From: Longicatena caecimuris
GTDB lineage: Bacteria; Bacillota_I; Bacilli_A; Erysipelotrichales; Erysipelotrichaceae
Direction of reading: 5' to 3'
Length of the DNA: 64,000 nucleotides
Assembly: GCF_004341945.1 (NCBI RefSeq)
Contig: NZ_SMBP01000005.1
Span: 82,217-146,216, forward strand
Shown one piece after another: positions 19,401 through 29,100 of this stretch. The notes below the pieces were generated by a model that did not search any database, was not told the DNA's origin, and was given only the letters and a program-made list of their open reading frames with translations. The first letter of the stretch is position 1. Each line of letters starts with the position of its first letter. Made by a program: the position numbers and the translations under genes.

Positions 19401-22400
19401 CACTCTGATTTCCTTGTAGGTAATCGTATGTGTATCCTTACTATTTTCCGCAATCGCCGTCACCTTCACAAAACGGCCGATTGCATCACTGACTTCAATA
19501 ACATTTCCCTTTTCGGCGATATCTGCTGCCGCCACTTCCCCTACTTTTTTCCATGCTTGCTGATCAACACTTGTATAAATTTCGTATTTATCAAAGGTAC
19601 AAGCGTCTGCGACTACTTGAATTTGTGATAATTGGAATTCACCAACCAGATCAATACTTGTTTCTACTGCCGCTTTTCCATCTTCATTCTGGAATGTCAC
19701 CGTATTGCTCTCATCCCCATCCGTGACATTTTTTAAAGCGCCCTCTAATTTCTTGGTATCTGTTTTCACAACCCGATGAAGTGCTTTATTTCCAGCATTT
19801 GGATCCATTTCACCGGATAACATGCAGTTATCCAACACTTCCTGAATAACAACCTGCATTTCTTCCGGACTGTCTTTGGCAACTCTGGTATACGTTTGAT
19901 CACCTAATACCCATTTCCAATATACTTCAAAGTTAGCGGCAAACGTAATCGGTGAGCCATTTTCTAAATTAGCTTCCACTTGATCTAAATAATCAATCCA
20001 GTTTTGTTTATATAAATCAATAAACATGCCCTGATAATTACGCCATGCATAATCCTTTAATCCACCGGCGCTGCTTCGAGATGCCCAAGAAGTAATCAAT
20101 GCTTTCGCATTCATTTCAAACGCATCTTTCGCAAAATCATCATAATCAGCAGCTCGATCTTGTGCTTTCCCAATCCACTCTCCAGCAAGCTGATCAACCT
20201 GTGTTTCCTGAATATCGTTTAAAACATCAAAAGACTTCAAAAATTTTGCTTTCTCTTCTTTAAACTTTTCAATGTTTTTATCCTCACGCGCATCAATAAC
20301 ATTGTTATACGTCAAGGTTGAATAATTACTTACCATCTGACGCATAATTTCTGTCAGATCATAACGATAACATTCACTATCTTTAAACTTATCATAATCT
20401 TCAATTAATAAACGGAATGCCGTTTCCAATTTATCAGCACCATATGAGATATTTTGTTTCCCATAATCTTGTGGTGACTTTCCTTTCATACCATAAACTT
20501 GTGCAGTAAAACGCACTCCATGATTATAATTGGCATTCTTCATGATTTTCCAAGCTTCTTTGGCATTATCGCTCGTTCCCCCATAACGCCTTTCAATATA
20601 CTTGTTTAACCATTGATCTAAGCTGAAATCATCATCAACCCATGCCAAATCAAAAATCAAATCATATAAAACGGGATTATCATACTGCGCTTCTGAAATA
20701 ATACCCAAACCAGCCATATGTGTTCGTTCTTTTTTCGCCGTTTGAATATCATTGACCATTGTTTGCATCTCGCCGTTCATGGTTGGATTGCCTCCAAAAC
20801 CACCGAGTAATCCCCATGCCCAACTAGTACCTTTAAATTCTGATTTATTGTACTTCGTCCATGATTTTATAGGATATTTAATCAAATCAACAATCAAGAC
20901 ATGATTTTCTCGATATTCTCCCATACCATTTAACAAACCATCGGTTGGATTGCTCTGCCAAGCCTGTACGACCCATACAGCATCTTTATCATAATCTAAT
21001 AAAGAATTCAAAACTTCTCTTGCCACTGTCTCATCACTCAAGCCTTCTGGACGTGTACCACCTTCATGATAAGGATCAACGGCATAATAATCTGAGGTTG
21101 CCCCATATATATATTCTTGTGCTTCATAGAATAATTTAGCATATTCATCATAATATGGTGAATCTGTAGGTATCATGCTTGGTCTTGCTAAGCCGCCCCA
21201 GCTTTTTTGCGCCGTTAAAGGCACATTTGGTTGGAATTCACTAAAGTTTGTTGGAACCATACCGGCATATCCCTGTAATACCGTATTCATTCCTAAAGAA
21301 TTTTTCCAACGCTGTGTCGTTCTTGCCAATTCTACACGATCTACAACATATTGATCTGGAATCGGTCCACCAAAGGTTTCAATATTTTGCATAAACTGCC
21401 ATGCATAGTAAGAAGGACCTACTAACCAATCTTTTGCATCATCAAAAGAATATCCAAAATTCATTAAAAATTTAATCCAAGTAGCTTCTTGTCCTGCAAC
21501 ATCTAATACGACATTAACTCCATTTAGCGCTAACCAATCGTTTTCTCTTTGCCACTCTTCTTCGCCAAAGAATGCAAATGTATAACTGAGAGTACAATAG
21601 TTATAAGCATAGCGAACCTTATATGGTGTTTCTTTTCGAACAGTGCCTTCCACTTTGACGATTTCTTTAGGCATGTTCACCTGCATTGTCTGTTCCGAAA
21701 TCTGAACCTTCAAATAGTTTTTAAAATAATAATTCAAACCATACGTAATAGAGGTTCCGACATTCCCTTTGATATGTATTTTGCCATCTAAATTACTCAA
21801 TTCGAAATAATCCATCTTTGCATCTGCAGTCGGATCTAATTCAAAGGTAAACCAATCACGATATTCGGCACCAATCGTACGATCGATAATACCATAAATA
21901 TTGTCATACGTTTCCTGTTTTGTAATTAAAGCTGCATAAGCAGTATCTTCAAATGCCTGAATACCTAAGATATCTTCAAACGTTCCCTTACGTAATTCTT
22001 CTTCATTCGTATTGGTCTTAGTCCCATAAGCTCTGACTTCAGAAACATATGCCGCATTTTCGCCTTTTGTATATTCCATATAAACACGAATGATACGATA
22101 AGATTGCGGCTGGTCGAAATGAATTTTATCTCCTTGTGCAAGGGCTGGCTGCTGTTCTCTTGTCTGGTAAAGTTTATCGTAATTTTTACCATCATTGCTT
22201 CCATAAATCGTATAATTTACTATTTTTCCTGTTGGAACAAATAATTTAAGATCTGTTAACTTATAAACATCCATTAAATCAATGTCCACATAAGATGGAT
22301 AGAATGTACCCTTCCAATACGTATTCACATCTCCATCCGTTACTTTATATACTTCTTGCTTTGCCAAATTGCTTCTAGTAGGCTTTTGATATGCGATATT

Positions 22401-23336
22401 ATCCGCATCGTTAGGATCTAATACACTTACAAGATTTTTATACGCATTTTCTAATTCCTTATAAACAACTTTGATTTCATCGTTTGTTGGATTTTGAGCA
22501 GCCAATACTTTATTGGCATTGACAAGCTTTTCTTTTAACACACTGTATGTATCTTTTGTATAATCACTTTCTTTTAATGCTGTGCATTGTTCAACCAAAG
22601 TAGTAAGCATCTCTTTTGTATATTCATCAAAAGAGCCAATTAATTTTGGTCTGAACTCAGCAGGTGCTGTTTCTTTGGCATGTACTTGTATTGACATGCC
22701 GCAATCTGTATCGCCGGTACCAAAAATAGTGATTTCTTCCACACCATTATGGATTAATTCTAAGACCTGATCAGTCACATCAAAAGACATTGTTCTTTCA
22801 TCTTCTGTTTTAGCCTCAAAATTTTCATCCTTAGCAATTTTGAAACGGAATAATTCCTTTTCAGCATTACGTTTCATAAATGACGGTTTTGTATTCCACG
22901 TCAACGTTTTCTCATCCCAATTTGTGTCTGAGGAATAGTAATAAATATATGTCTGATCCCCATTTTTATAACCAGGATTTCGAATCATGTGAAATTCAAA
23001 TACAAATTTATTAAATTTTTTTTCTTCTAAATCTTTTTCTGTTGGAAGTTTTACCTTCATTGCACTGATGATTTCATCTGTTGGCGCATATTTGGTACTA
23101 ATAGACTTGTAACCTTTCCCAACATATTGCGAACCATGCGCACTGGTAATTTCTTCATAATCATAATTTGTATTTGGACTTTTGCTTCGGATATAAGCAT
23201 CTTGTGTAACTGGATATTCAAATGCATTATCCGCTGTTTCATCCGCATGCACTTTGACAATACTAATATTAAAATTCGCAATCATCATGCACGCAATGAT
23301 CATGAGTGAAAAAATACTTCTACTGATTTTTTTCAT
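16407..23336 (-). CDS. Secreted, wall-linked GH89 alpha-N-acetylglucosaminidase
   Basis: This enzyme removes terminal alpha-GlcNAc from glycans such as gastric-type mucin or heparan sulfate ends. From ATG 23336 (AAGGAG seven bases before) it has 2,309 residues. In order it shows a signal peptide (1-31), a DNRLRE/CBM96-like domain (about 35-225), a FIVAR-like helix pair, an F5/8C (CBM32-like) domain (about 310-440), the NAGLU N-terminal and catalytic barrel (about 450-1110), two more F5/8C domains (about 1190-1340 and 1430-1570), three FIVAR pairs of about 213 residues, and a C-terminal VPTGD signal at 2277 with membrane helix and KRKKRV tail. The likely catalytic glutamates lie in DPYHEGG (about 756) and IISEAQYDNP (about 882). 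It lies downstream of the pilus operon but beyond a terminator. Confidence 0.92.
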   Translation of the reverse strand: MKKISRSIFSLMIIACMMIANFNISIVKVHADETADNAFEYPVTQDAYIRSKSPNTNYDYEEITSAHGSQYVGKGYKSISTKYAPTDEIISAMKVKLPTEKDLEEKKFNKFVFEFHMIRNPGYKNGDQTYIYYYSSDTNWDEKTLTWNTKPSFMKRNAEKELFRFKIAKDENFEAKTEDERTMSFDVTDQVLELIHNGVEEITIFGTGDTDCGMSIQVHAKETAPAEFRPKLIGSFDEYTKEMLTTLVEQCTALKESDYTKDTYSVLKEKLVNANKVLAAQNPTNDEIKVVYKELENAYKNLVSVLDPNDADNIAYQKPTRSNLAKQEVYKVTDGDVNTYWKGTFYPSYVDIDLMDVYKLTDLKLFVPTGKIVNYTIYGSNDGKNYDKLYQTREQQPALAQGDKIHFDQPQSYRIIRVYMEYTKGENAAYVSEVRAYGTKTNTNEEELRKGTFEDILGIQAFEDTAYAALITKQETYDNIYGIIDRTIGAEYRDWFTFELDPTADAKMDYFELSNLDGKIHIKGNVGTSITYGLNYYFKNYLKVQISEQTMQVNMPKEIVKVEGTVRKETPYKVRYAYNYCTLSYTFAFFGEEEWQRENDWLALNGVNVVLDVAGQEATWIKFLMNFGYSFDDAKDWLVGPSYYAWQFMQNIETFGGPIPDQYVVDRVELARTTQRWKNSLGMNTVLQGYAGMVPTNFSEFQPNVPLTAQKSWGGLARPSMIPTDSPYYDEYAKLFYEAQEYIYGATSDYYAVDPYHEGGTRPEGLSDETVAREVLNSLLDYDKDAVWVVQAWQSNPTDGLLNGMGEYRENHVLIVDLIKYPIKSWTKYNKSEFKGTSWAWGLLGGFGGNPTMNGEMQTMVNDIQTAKKERTHMAGLGIISEAQYDNPVLYDLIFDLAWVDDDFSLDQWLNKYIERRYGGTSDNAKEAWKIMKNANYNHGVRFTAQVYGMKGKSPQDYGKQNISYGADKLETAFRLLIEDYDKFKDSECYRYDLTEIMRQMVSNYSTLTYNNVIDAREDKNIEKFKEEKAKFLKSFDVLNDIQETQVDQLAGEWIGKAQDRAADYDDFAKDAFEMNAKALITSWASRSSAGGLKDYAWRNYQGMFIDLYKQNWIDYLDQVEANLENGSPITFAANFEVYWKWVLGDQTYTRVAKDSPEEMQVVIQEVLDNCMLSGEMDPNAGNKALHRVVKTDTKKLEGALKNVTDGDESNTVTFQNEDGKAAVETSIDLVGEFQLSQIQVVADACTFDKYEIYTSVDQQAWKKVGEVAAADIAEKGNVIEVSDAIGRFVKVTAIAENSKDTHTITYKEIRVYGEQVLATMEQLQRLVAYADTIDLTKSDAMYVESFTKALQAAKEAIKNDENLDNVNTVYWALYDNILNLNLSDLINLGLTKVKKVTAMNDPSGNSQHIVDGEIETGWNSGRLSPTGKPYQDDPIMPGWVIIELDDVYNISDLNVQFSASRGNLWHNYELYTSVDGNEWVKVGEKTSQNKPNKAEDSYALQQVKAKFIKMVTTNIQREADDQKRSSYNVGELQIMGSAIVKVDTTALEALIAEVKALKKDDYTAQSYQIVTKQLEVAEALLKKDEISEEDVKKVAFALQSAKDALVEKASVESVTKLESLVKEAIGMKDAYSEDAFKDVQAAMDAAESLLKDLANMSEEDAKESISMLSSAIETLKNVTLQEAKKQLSETIQQARALLEDETIAQMTAESVKALQAALTKANEVYEDQEATLAHIKEAQTTLTKAIKGLEPIKTDTSALRTLIAAVEQLAETDYTANSYKVVAEKLQVAKAVLEKTNPSAEEVKKAELALQNAQKALVVRASKESVAVLKRLVEDGKKMKDAYTEEAFKDVQTALDLAQGLLTDPSNMAEVTTKEVVLSLSTAIDALHKLTLQEAKEQLTEMITYADTLLKADTIEQMTAESVQALQTALKQAKEVIANEKASLEQIKTTHTTLVNAVKGLKPQEPVTPDTTALQTLIKEVEKVTADLYTVQSYEALSKKLQDAKAVLEKTNPSADEVSKAELELQSAKNALVVRASKESVEILETLVEEGTKLKDIYTKDEFKDVQTALTLAESLLKDPSNMSDEETKEVVLSLSTAIQALKDLTLQAAKKQLLEMIQYADVLLKGEDIKQMTSKSVQALQTSLKQAKEIYKDEKATLEDIKAMHNTLVTAIKKLEVRLDTTKLDREITIVEDMLNHIDRYEPSSVAKLKDAFQHAKDVKKTAKNQQELDEALRLLKEERQKAIRLKDKDTTIGDKDTNVSDKDKTEGTKDTVDVPTGDTSATGVFAGLLIIAGGAIITLLKRKKRV
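16790..18715 (-). repeat. Three tandem FIVAR double-domain repeats in the GH89 gene
   Basis: Coding repeats of about 640 bp (213 residues) begin near 18705, 18085 and 17430, each starting with DTxALxxLIxxVE and containing TAxSVxALQxxLxxA. A final half unit begins near 16795. They form a helical stalk between the enzyme and the wall signal. Confidence 0.85.
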
Positions 23337-23501
23337 ACGTTTCTCCTTCTCTTTAGAATTACGATCATCTGTTTTTTTATACAGAAATCGTATTTCCATA
23401 TTCTATTCCTTTCCATTTTCATTATATTTTTTATAAATGGTAAAATATTATGATATAGGAGAAATATTTAAGATTCTTTCGTTTTTACTAGAGGATACAT
23501 G

Positions 23502-23523
23502 AAAAAAACCCACATGGGGTTTC
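23502..23523 (-). terminator. Terminator at the end of the pilus operon
   Basis: AAACCC and GGGTTT pair around a short loop and are followed by seven T on the minus strand. It lies 40 bp after the stop of the 145-residue orphan gene and separates the pilus operon from the GH89 gene. Confidence 0.85.
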
Positions 23524-23562
23524 TTTCATATTACAACATTTTACACGTACATCCTTATTGCC

Positions 23563-24000
23563 TTAATCATAATAAAAGACAAGACCATAATCTTCTTTTA
23601 TTGCAGCTTGTATACCTTCCAGCAATGCTCGTTTCATCGCATCCAAATAATATAGATAATCATTGCGATAAACATGACGATCCTCATTCCGCAGCTTTTC
23701 TAATACCTCTTCCATTTCGATCTTTGTTAATCGCTTACGCAATTCGATCAAGGTCTTCGTATCCTCTATACATAAATAATAACCCTGTTTCTTCTGATCA
23801 TGTACCTTTTTACTTATATATCTTCTTGGATGATCTTGCGTTATGATCTTCCATATGCTTTGGAAATCGTGTTCTTTCATTTGGATCTGACCATGTACCT
23901 CAGAGAATAACTTTAAGCATAGTTGCTGCTCTGCTATCCCTGTCTTCTGTTGGCATATCTCCTGCATCTTTGATATCTCGATCACATACATCTTTATCAT
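23563..24000 (-). CDS. Uncharacterised 145-residue protein ending the pilus operon
   Basis: I do not recognise this protein. It has no signal peptide and no membrane segment and is rich in charged residues, so it is expected in the cytosol. The middle (KTLIELRKRLTKIEMEEVLEKLR, cited in parts) looks helical and could form a short coiled coil. The C-terminus reads GLVFYYD. A GAGGG site lies ten bases before the ATG, only 28 bp after the stop of the minor pilin, and a terminator follows. This makes it the last gene of the pilus operon. It could be a regulator or assembly factor, but nothing in the sequence proves this. Confidence 0.75.
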   Translation of the reverse strand: MIKMYVIEISKMQEICQQKTGIAEQQLCLKLFSEVHGQIQMKEHDFQSIWKIITQDHPRRYISKKVHDQKKQGYYLCIEDTKTLIELRKRLTKIEMEEVLEKLRNEDRHVYRNDYLYYLDAMKRALLEGIQAAIKEDYGLVFYYD

Positions 24001-24028
24001 GCTTTTATGCCCTCTTTATACTTTCTGA

Positions 24029-26128
24029 TCAATGCTCCATCTTCACTTTCTTCCGCAATGCCACAAGAGCTCCTATACTTCCTATCATCGCGATTCCTAT
24101 CAGTACATAGATTCCTGCTCCTCCGGTGATCGGTATCCAAAAATGCTTATCATTGTATACCACCATATGCAGCTCGTCATTCTCTCCTACCTTCTTCGTC
24201 TCAATCTGGATCTGCTCATTCCCTTCGCTTTGGCCATACTCCTTCTCGTTTATCTTCACCATCAGCTTCCCTGTTCCTTCTTCTCTTGTGATCTCGATCT
24301 TGATGACCCCTTCCATGAGTAGATAGCCTTTTGGTGATTGTGTCTCTTTCAGATAGTAGGTTCCTGCTCGCACATTTTCAATCATGCACTTCTCTTCCGT
24401 TTCGCTCTCATAGCTTGCGATCGCATTCGTCAGTTCTTTATCCCTATACAATGTGAACTTCGCTCCTGCTATTCCTTCCTTTTCGCGATTTGCCTTCTTC
24501 AGATATAGATCGATCGCTTTCGGTGTATACTCATTCGTATATAAGAATTGGATGTTCTTTTCTAATACTTCTTCCTGGGCCTCTGTCTTGATGGTGTATT
24601 CCACATTCGTCTGTTTCTCTTCTACCTTATACGTTTCTTTTTGTTTCAGCTCCCTAAATAGTGCGGTCTGATTTCCTTTTATCTGAAATTCACCTGCTTC
24701 ATTCGTCTTATAGGTGCTTTCAGAATCACCGAGCGCTATGACATAGTTCGCATTCTTGACAGCTTCGTATACGTCTCCGTTCTTTCTGCTCAACACAAAG
24801 GTGAACTTGATATCATCCATCGGTATCTCATCCGTCTTATTCTCGATCAGCTTCGTTACCGATAAGATTCCTTCTTCCTTCATCTTTTCATTGACGAACG
24901 GCAATATCTCTACATTATCGCCTACGACCTTGTTCTCATAGCCTTCATTGCTTACCGGTGTCTTTTGGATATAGCCTGGTTTTACTATTTCCTGTACATC
25001 ATACAGGATCCCCGGTGCTATCCCTAAGAACATGGCAGTCTCATTCGCTTTCAAGGTGAAATGTCCATTCTCATCGGTTGTATAGGTTACATTATCTACA
25101 CGTTTTCCACTCACACTATCATACAGTACATACTTTGCATTGCTCCATGCCTTCTTCATATGATCCATCAACAAGAACGTAAACGTTTCTTCCGATGTGC
25201 TCTTATCGCTCATTGTCTTATTGACCCCAAAGGAAGCGATCGCATTCGTATATTGTACTGCTGTTACCGGTGCCTGTGTCGCTCCGCTTTGTTTTACATC
25301 TCCCAATACTCGCCAACCTTCTGCGTTTTCCTCAACGACCTCATAGTCCACATCTGCCTTGACTTCCTTAAAGACAGCACTCTGTCCGCCTTTTAAGGTA
25401 AACCTGCCGTTTTCATCGGTTCTTGCTTCTTTCACTTCTTCGCCAGTATTGCTATCCTTGATCGTATATGCCTCATCCGCATATGCTTTCCCTTCCAGCT
25501 TCAAGGTAAAGTGAAAGCTATCTTCTCCATCATATACATAACCTTGTGGAAAGGAGATATGCTTTGTTACGATCAGATCCGTTGTCTTCTGCTCAACATA
25601 TGGCATATACAGATTCACAAATTCAACTCTGGCACCATCTGGTTTGATCGTACCGATGGCAGAGGTCCCCGCTGCCGGAGAAACCTGTTGAAAGTTTTCT
25701 TGCGGCAGCTCCAAGATCTCATAGGATACCCCATTGCCGACATACTCAAATTTTGCAGTATAGCCACCATATAAGGTAAAGTTTCCATTACGATCGGTCA
25801 TGAAAGGTATCTTATTGGTTGTTTCTGAAGATATCGTACCATCCTGATGATTGTATACCTCATCACCGTTTTCATTAAACACACGGTATTGTTCCTTATT
25901 GGCAAGCTTTTCATTTAGCTTCAATACGAATTTGAAAGCTACATCCTTTGGTACCTCATAGCGATCATCAGCACTTTCCACATGCTTGGTGATAAAGAGG
26001 TCAGGAGTCTTATTCTCTTCATTGGTAAAGGTCACTCTCGTTGTTTCCTCTGCCTGTATAGCTTGCGTACCTGCGACCATACAGAAAGCAGCAAGCAATA
26101 GTACGCTGATTCGTTTTATATATTTCAT
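24029..26128 (-). CDS. Minor pilin/anchor protein, IPITG sorting signal
   Basis: This secreted pilin-like protein has 699 residues from ATG 26128, with AAGGGG ten bases upstream. A signal peptide (about 1-27) is followed by four or five repeated beta-sandwich domains of about 105 residues, each with a K-rich opening strand such as LFITKHV, LIVTKHI, FGVNKTM or LSVTKLI and a closing xxFxNx strand. Next is one SpaA-type prealbumin-like domain (about 535-640) with the isopeptide E-box YYLKETQSPKGY. The end carries IPITGG (665), a membrane helix and a basic tail. The start overlaps the stop of the giant adhesin as ATGA, so translation is coupled. It may be the basal or a minor pilus subunit. Confidence 0.88.
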   Translation of the reverse strand: MKYIKRISVLLLAAFCMVAGTQAIQAEETTRVTFTNEENKTPDLFITKHVESADDRYEVPKDVAFKFVLKLNEKLANKEQYRVFNENGDEVYNHQDGTISSETTNKIPFMTDRNGNFTLYGGYTAKFEYVGNGVSYEILELPQENFQQVSPAAGTSAIGTIKPDGARVEFVNLYMPYVEQKTTDLIVTKHISFPQGYVYDGEDSFHFTLKLEGKAYADEAYTIKDSNTGEEVKEARTDENGRFTLKGGQSAVFKEVKADVDYEVVEENAEGWRVLGDVKQSGATQAPVTAVQYTNAIASFGVNKTMSDKSTSEETFTFLLMDHMKKAWSNAKYVLYDSVSGKRVDNVTYTTDENGHFTLKANETAMFLGIAPGILYDVQEIVKPGYIQKTPVSNEGYENKVVGDNVEILPFVNEKMKEEGILSVTKLIENKTDEIPMDDIKFTFVLSRKNGDVYEAVKNANYVIALGDSESTYKTNEAGEFQIKGNQTALFRELKQKETYKVEEKQTNVEYTIKTEAQEEVLEKNIQFLYTNEYTPKAIDLYLKKANREKEGIAGAKFTLYRDKELTNAIASYESETEEKCMIENVRAGTYYLKETQSPKGYLLMEGVIKIEITREEGTGKLMVKINEKEYGQSEGNEQIQIETKKVGENDELHMVVYNDKHFWIPITGGAGIYVLIGIAMIGSIGALVALRKKVKMEH

Positions 26129-29100
26129 AATATCATGCCCCTTCTCTGTGATGGTTGCCATTCGATAGTAGCATCATAAGCTCCCCAAGGAGAACCTAAG
26201 ATTTCTCCTTCAAATTTACCTTGAATGATGATTTTTTCAAGATTGTCACACCTTAAGAATGCATAATTTCCTATGCTTGTTACTGAGTCTGGGATTATTA
26301 AATCTCCTGTGAATCCACTACACCAAGAGAATGCAGAATCACCTATGCTTGTTACTGTGTTTGGAATTATTAAATCACCCGTGAATCCGCTACAATCATA
26401 GAATGCCTTATTTCCTATGCTTGTTACGGAATTTCCAATTGTCAATGAGCCTGTGAAGCCGCTACAATCAGAGAATGCAGATTCTCCTATCCTTGTTACG
26501 GAATTTGGTATTACTAAATCTCCTGTTAATCCTTTACATTCATAAAAGGTAGAATTCCCTATTTCATTTACTGTTTCAGGGATATCAATTGTCGTTAAGG
26601 ATGTACAATTATAAAATGCACCCTCACTAGCATAATACATTGGCGAATAATCGCATTTTATACTTATTAACTTATTTGGTAATTTAACGAATTCTAATGA
26701 AGTACAATTAGAAAATGTACCACTTTCAATTGTTTTTACTTCATCAGATATTGACACATTTATTAATCCTTTGCATCCTTTAAATGCTGATGCGCCTATA
26801 CTTATAACAGAGTTTGGAATTGTTAATGCGCCTGTAAAACCTTCACAATAACGGAATGCAGAACTTCCTATGCTTGTTACTGAATTTGGGATTATTAATG
26901 AGCCTGTGAAACCTTCACAATAAAGGAATGCAGAACTTCCTATGCTTGTTACAGAATCTGGAATTGTCAATGAGCCTGTGAAGCCTTTACAATAAGAGAA
27001 TGCATCATCTCCTATGCTTGTTACTGAATTTGGAATTACTAATGAACCTGTGAAGCCTTCACAATAAGAGAATGCCTCACCACCTATGCTTGTTACTGAA
27101 TTTGGAATTACTAATGAATCTGTGAAGCCGTTACATCTTTTAAATGCAGATTCTCCTATGCTTGTTACGGAATTTCCAATTGTCAATGATCCTGTGAATC
27201 CACTACAATCAGAGAATGCAGAATCTCCTATATTTGTTACCGAGTCTGGAATAATTAATGAGCCTGTGAAACCTTTACAATTATAGAAAGCAAAATTTCC
27301 TATGCTTATTACTGAATCTGGAATAGACAAATCTCCTTTAAAACCCTTACAATTATAAAATGCTGAATTCCCTATATTTTTTACGTTATTGCCAATTGTC
27401 AAAGTTTCGTCAAATCCCATACAATTATAAAATGCATATACACCAATATATGTCACCGTATTAGGTATAATAAGCTTTCCTTTCAATTTACTACAACCAT
27501 AAAATGCAAAATTTCCTATTTCTTCAACTGTATTAGGTATATTAACAGTTGCTAAGGAAGTGCAATTATAAAACGCTCCTTCATCTGCATTATCTTTATT
27601 AGTGTTATAATAACCTTCAATTTTAGTTAATTCATCTGACAATCTTAAAGATTCTAACGAAGTACAGCCAGAGAAAGTCCCATAATTAATAACTTTAACA
27701 CTTTGAGAAATTTCCACTTTCTTTAAACCACTGCATTTTTTAAAAGCATAATTACCTATACTAGTTACAGAATCAGAAATAATTAAATCACCTGTTAATC
27801 CTTTACATCCATAGAATGTGTATCTTCCTATACTTGTCACTGAATTTGGAATATTCAAATTACCTGATAATCCTTCACATTGATAAAATGCTTCATCACC
27901 AATGCTTGTTACTGTACTAGGAATAGCAAGATTATTTACCAAACCACTACAATTGTAAAATGAACAATTTCCGATTTCATTTAACTTAGAAGGTAATTGA
28001 ATCTCTTTTAAAGATATACAATTATAAAACGCTCCATCTTTATAATAGGTTCCAACAGTATTCATTGGTCCTTTAATAGATGTTATTGTTTCAGGAATAT
28101 TAACCTTTGTGATAGAACTACAATTGCTAAACGTACCCATTAATATAACATCTAAACTATTTGGAATAGTAACCTCACCCGTTATATTAACACAATCTGA
28201 AAATGCATTCGGTCCTAGACTATTTATGTTAGAACTTATACTTAACGTACCATCAAAACCTTTACATTTGGAAAACGCATGAGTTCCAACGCTTTTTACT
28301 GAATCGGGAACAATTAAATCACCCGAAAAACTAGAGCATCCTTGAAAAGCATATTCTCCAATGTATGTTACAGAATTTGGTATGACTAAAGCACCGGTCA
28401 AATTACTACATTCACGAAAAGCACTCCCTCCTATTATTATGACGGAATCAGGAATGACCAATTCCCCGCTTAATCCTGTACAATTTGAAAATGCCTGACT
28501 ACCAATAGAGGTTATAGTATTTGGTATCTTAACACTAGTTATATCTGTGTTATATTGATAAGCTGCAAATCCTATTTTTGTTATAAAATATGGATAATTA
28601 TTCTTAATTATGATTTCCGGTATTTCTACATTCCCTTTATTTAATACTATAGGTTTTCCTGTAATTGCATCTACAACACCATTATCGACCATGCTAGATG
28701 TTAGTTCAATCGTTCCAGCTATGTTTAAAGCCTTATTTTTTTCTATTACTTCACCCGTTTTCTTGTCTGTATATGTGAATTTCAAATTAAAGACAGTTCC
28801 ACTATTAGGTATAATTGTTTGATCTATTTCATATTCATCATTCGATAGTTGCTTTGTCATTTCATCAGAATAGATAGCTGTTACTTCAAAATCATCTTTA
28901 TCTATTTCACTTCCTTGCATAAAATATTTTTTATTAGTATTAATAGATAAATTAGAAAGGATGATTGGTGCCCTTCCTTGGATGATCATAGCATTATCAG
29001 ATAATTTTTTGGTATTCTCGTCATTTCCAGATATACCCGTTAATATATATGGGGTATCCTGTTTCTCATTCACTAGCCAGATCGTTCCATCTGCTATTTC

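Noticed and set aside
26125..26161. Possible frameshift fusion between the giant adhesin and the IPITG pilin, since their open frames overlap by 37 bp
   Set aside because: The adhesin ends in a typical BspA-family tail, the pilin has its own ribosome site and signal peptide, and no slippery sequence is visible.
26200..28545. Regular 69-bp repeats that could suggest a CRISPR-like or satellite array
   Set aside because: The repeats keep one open frame and encode BspA leucine-rich repeats.
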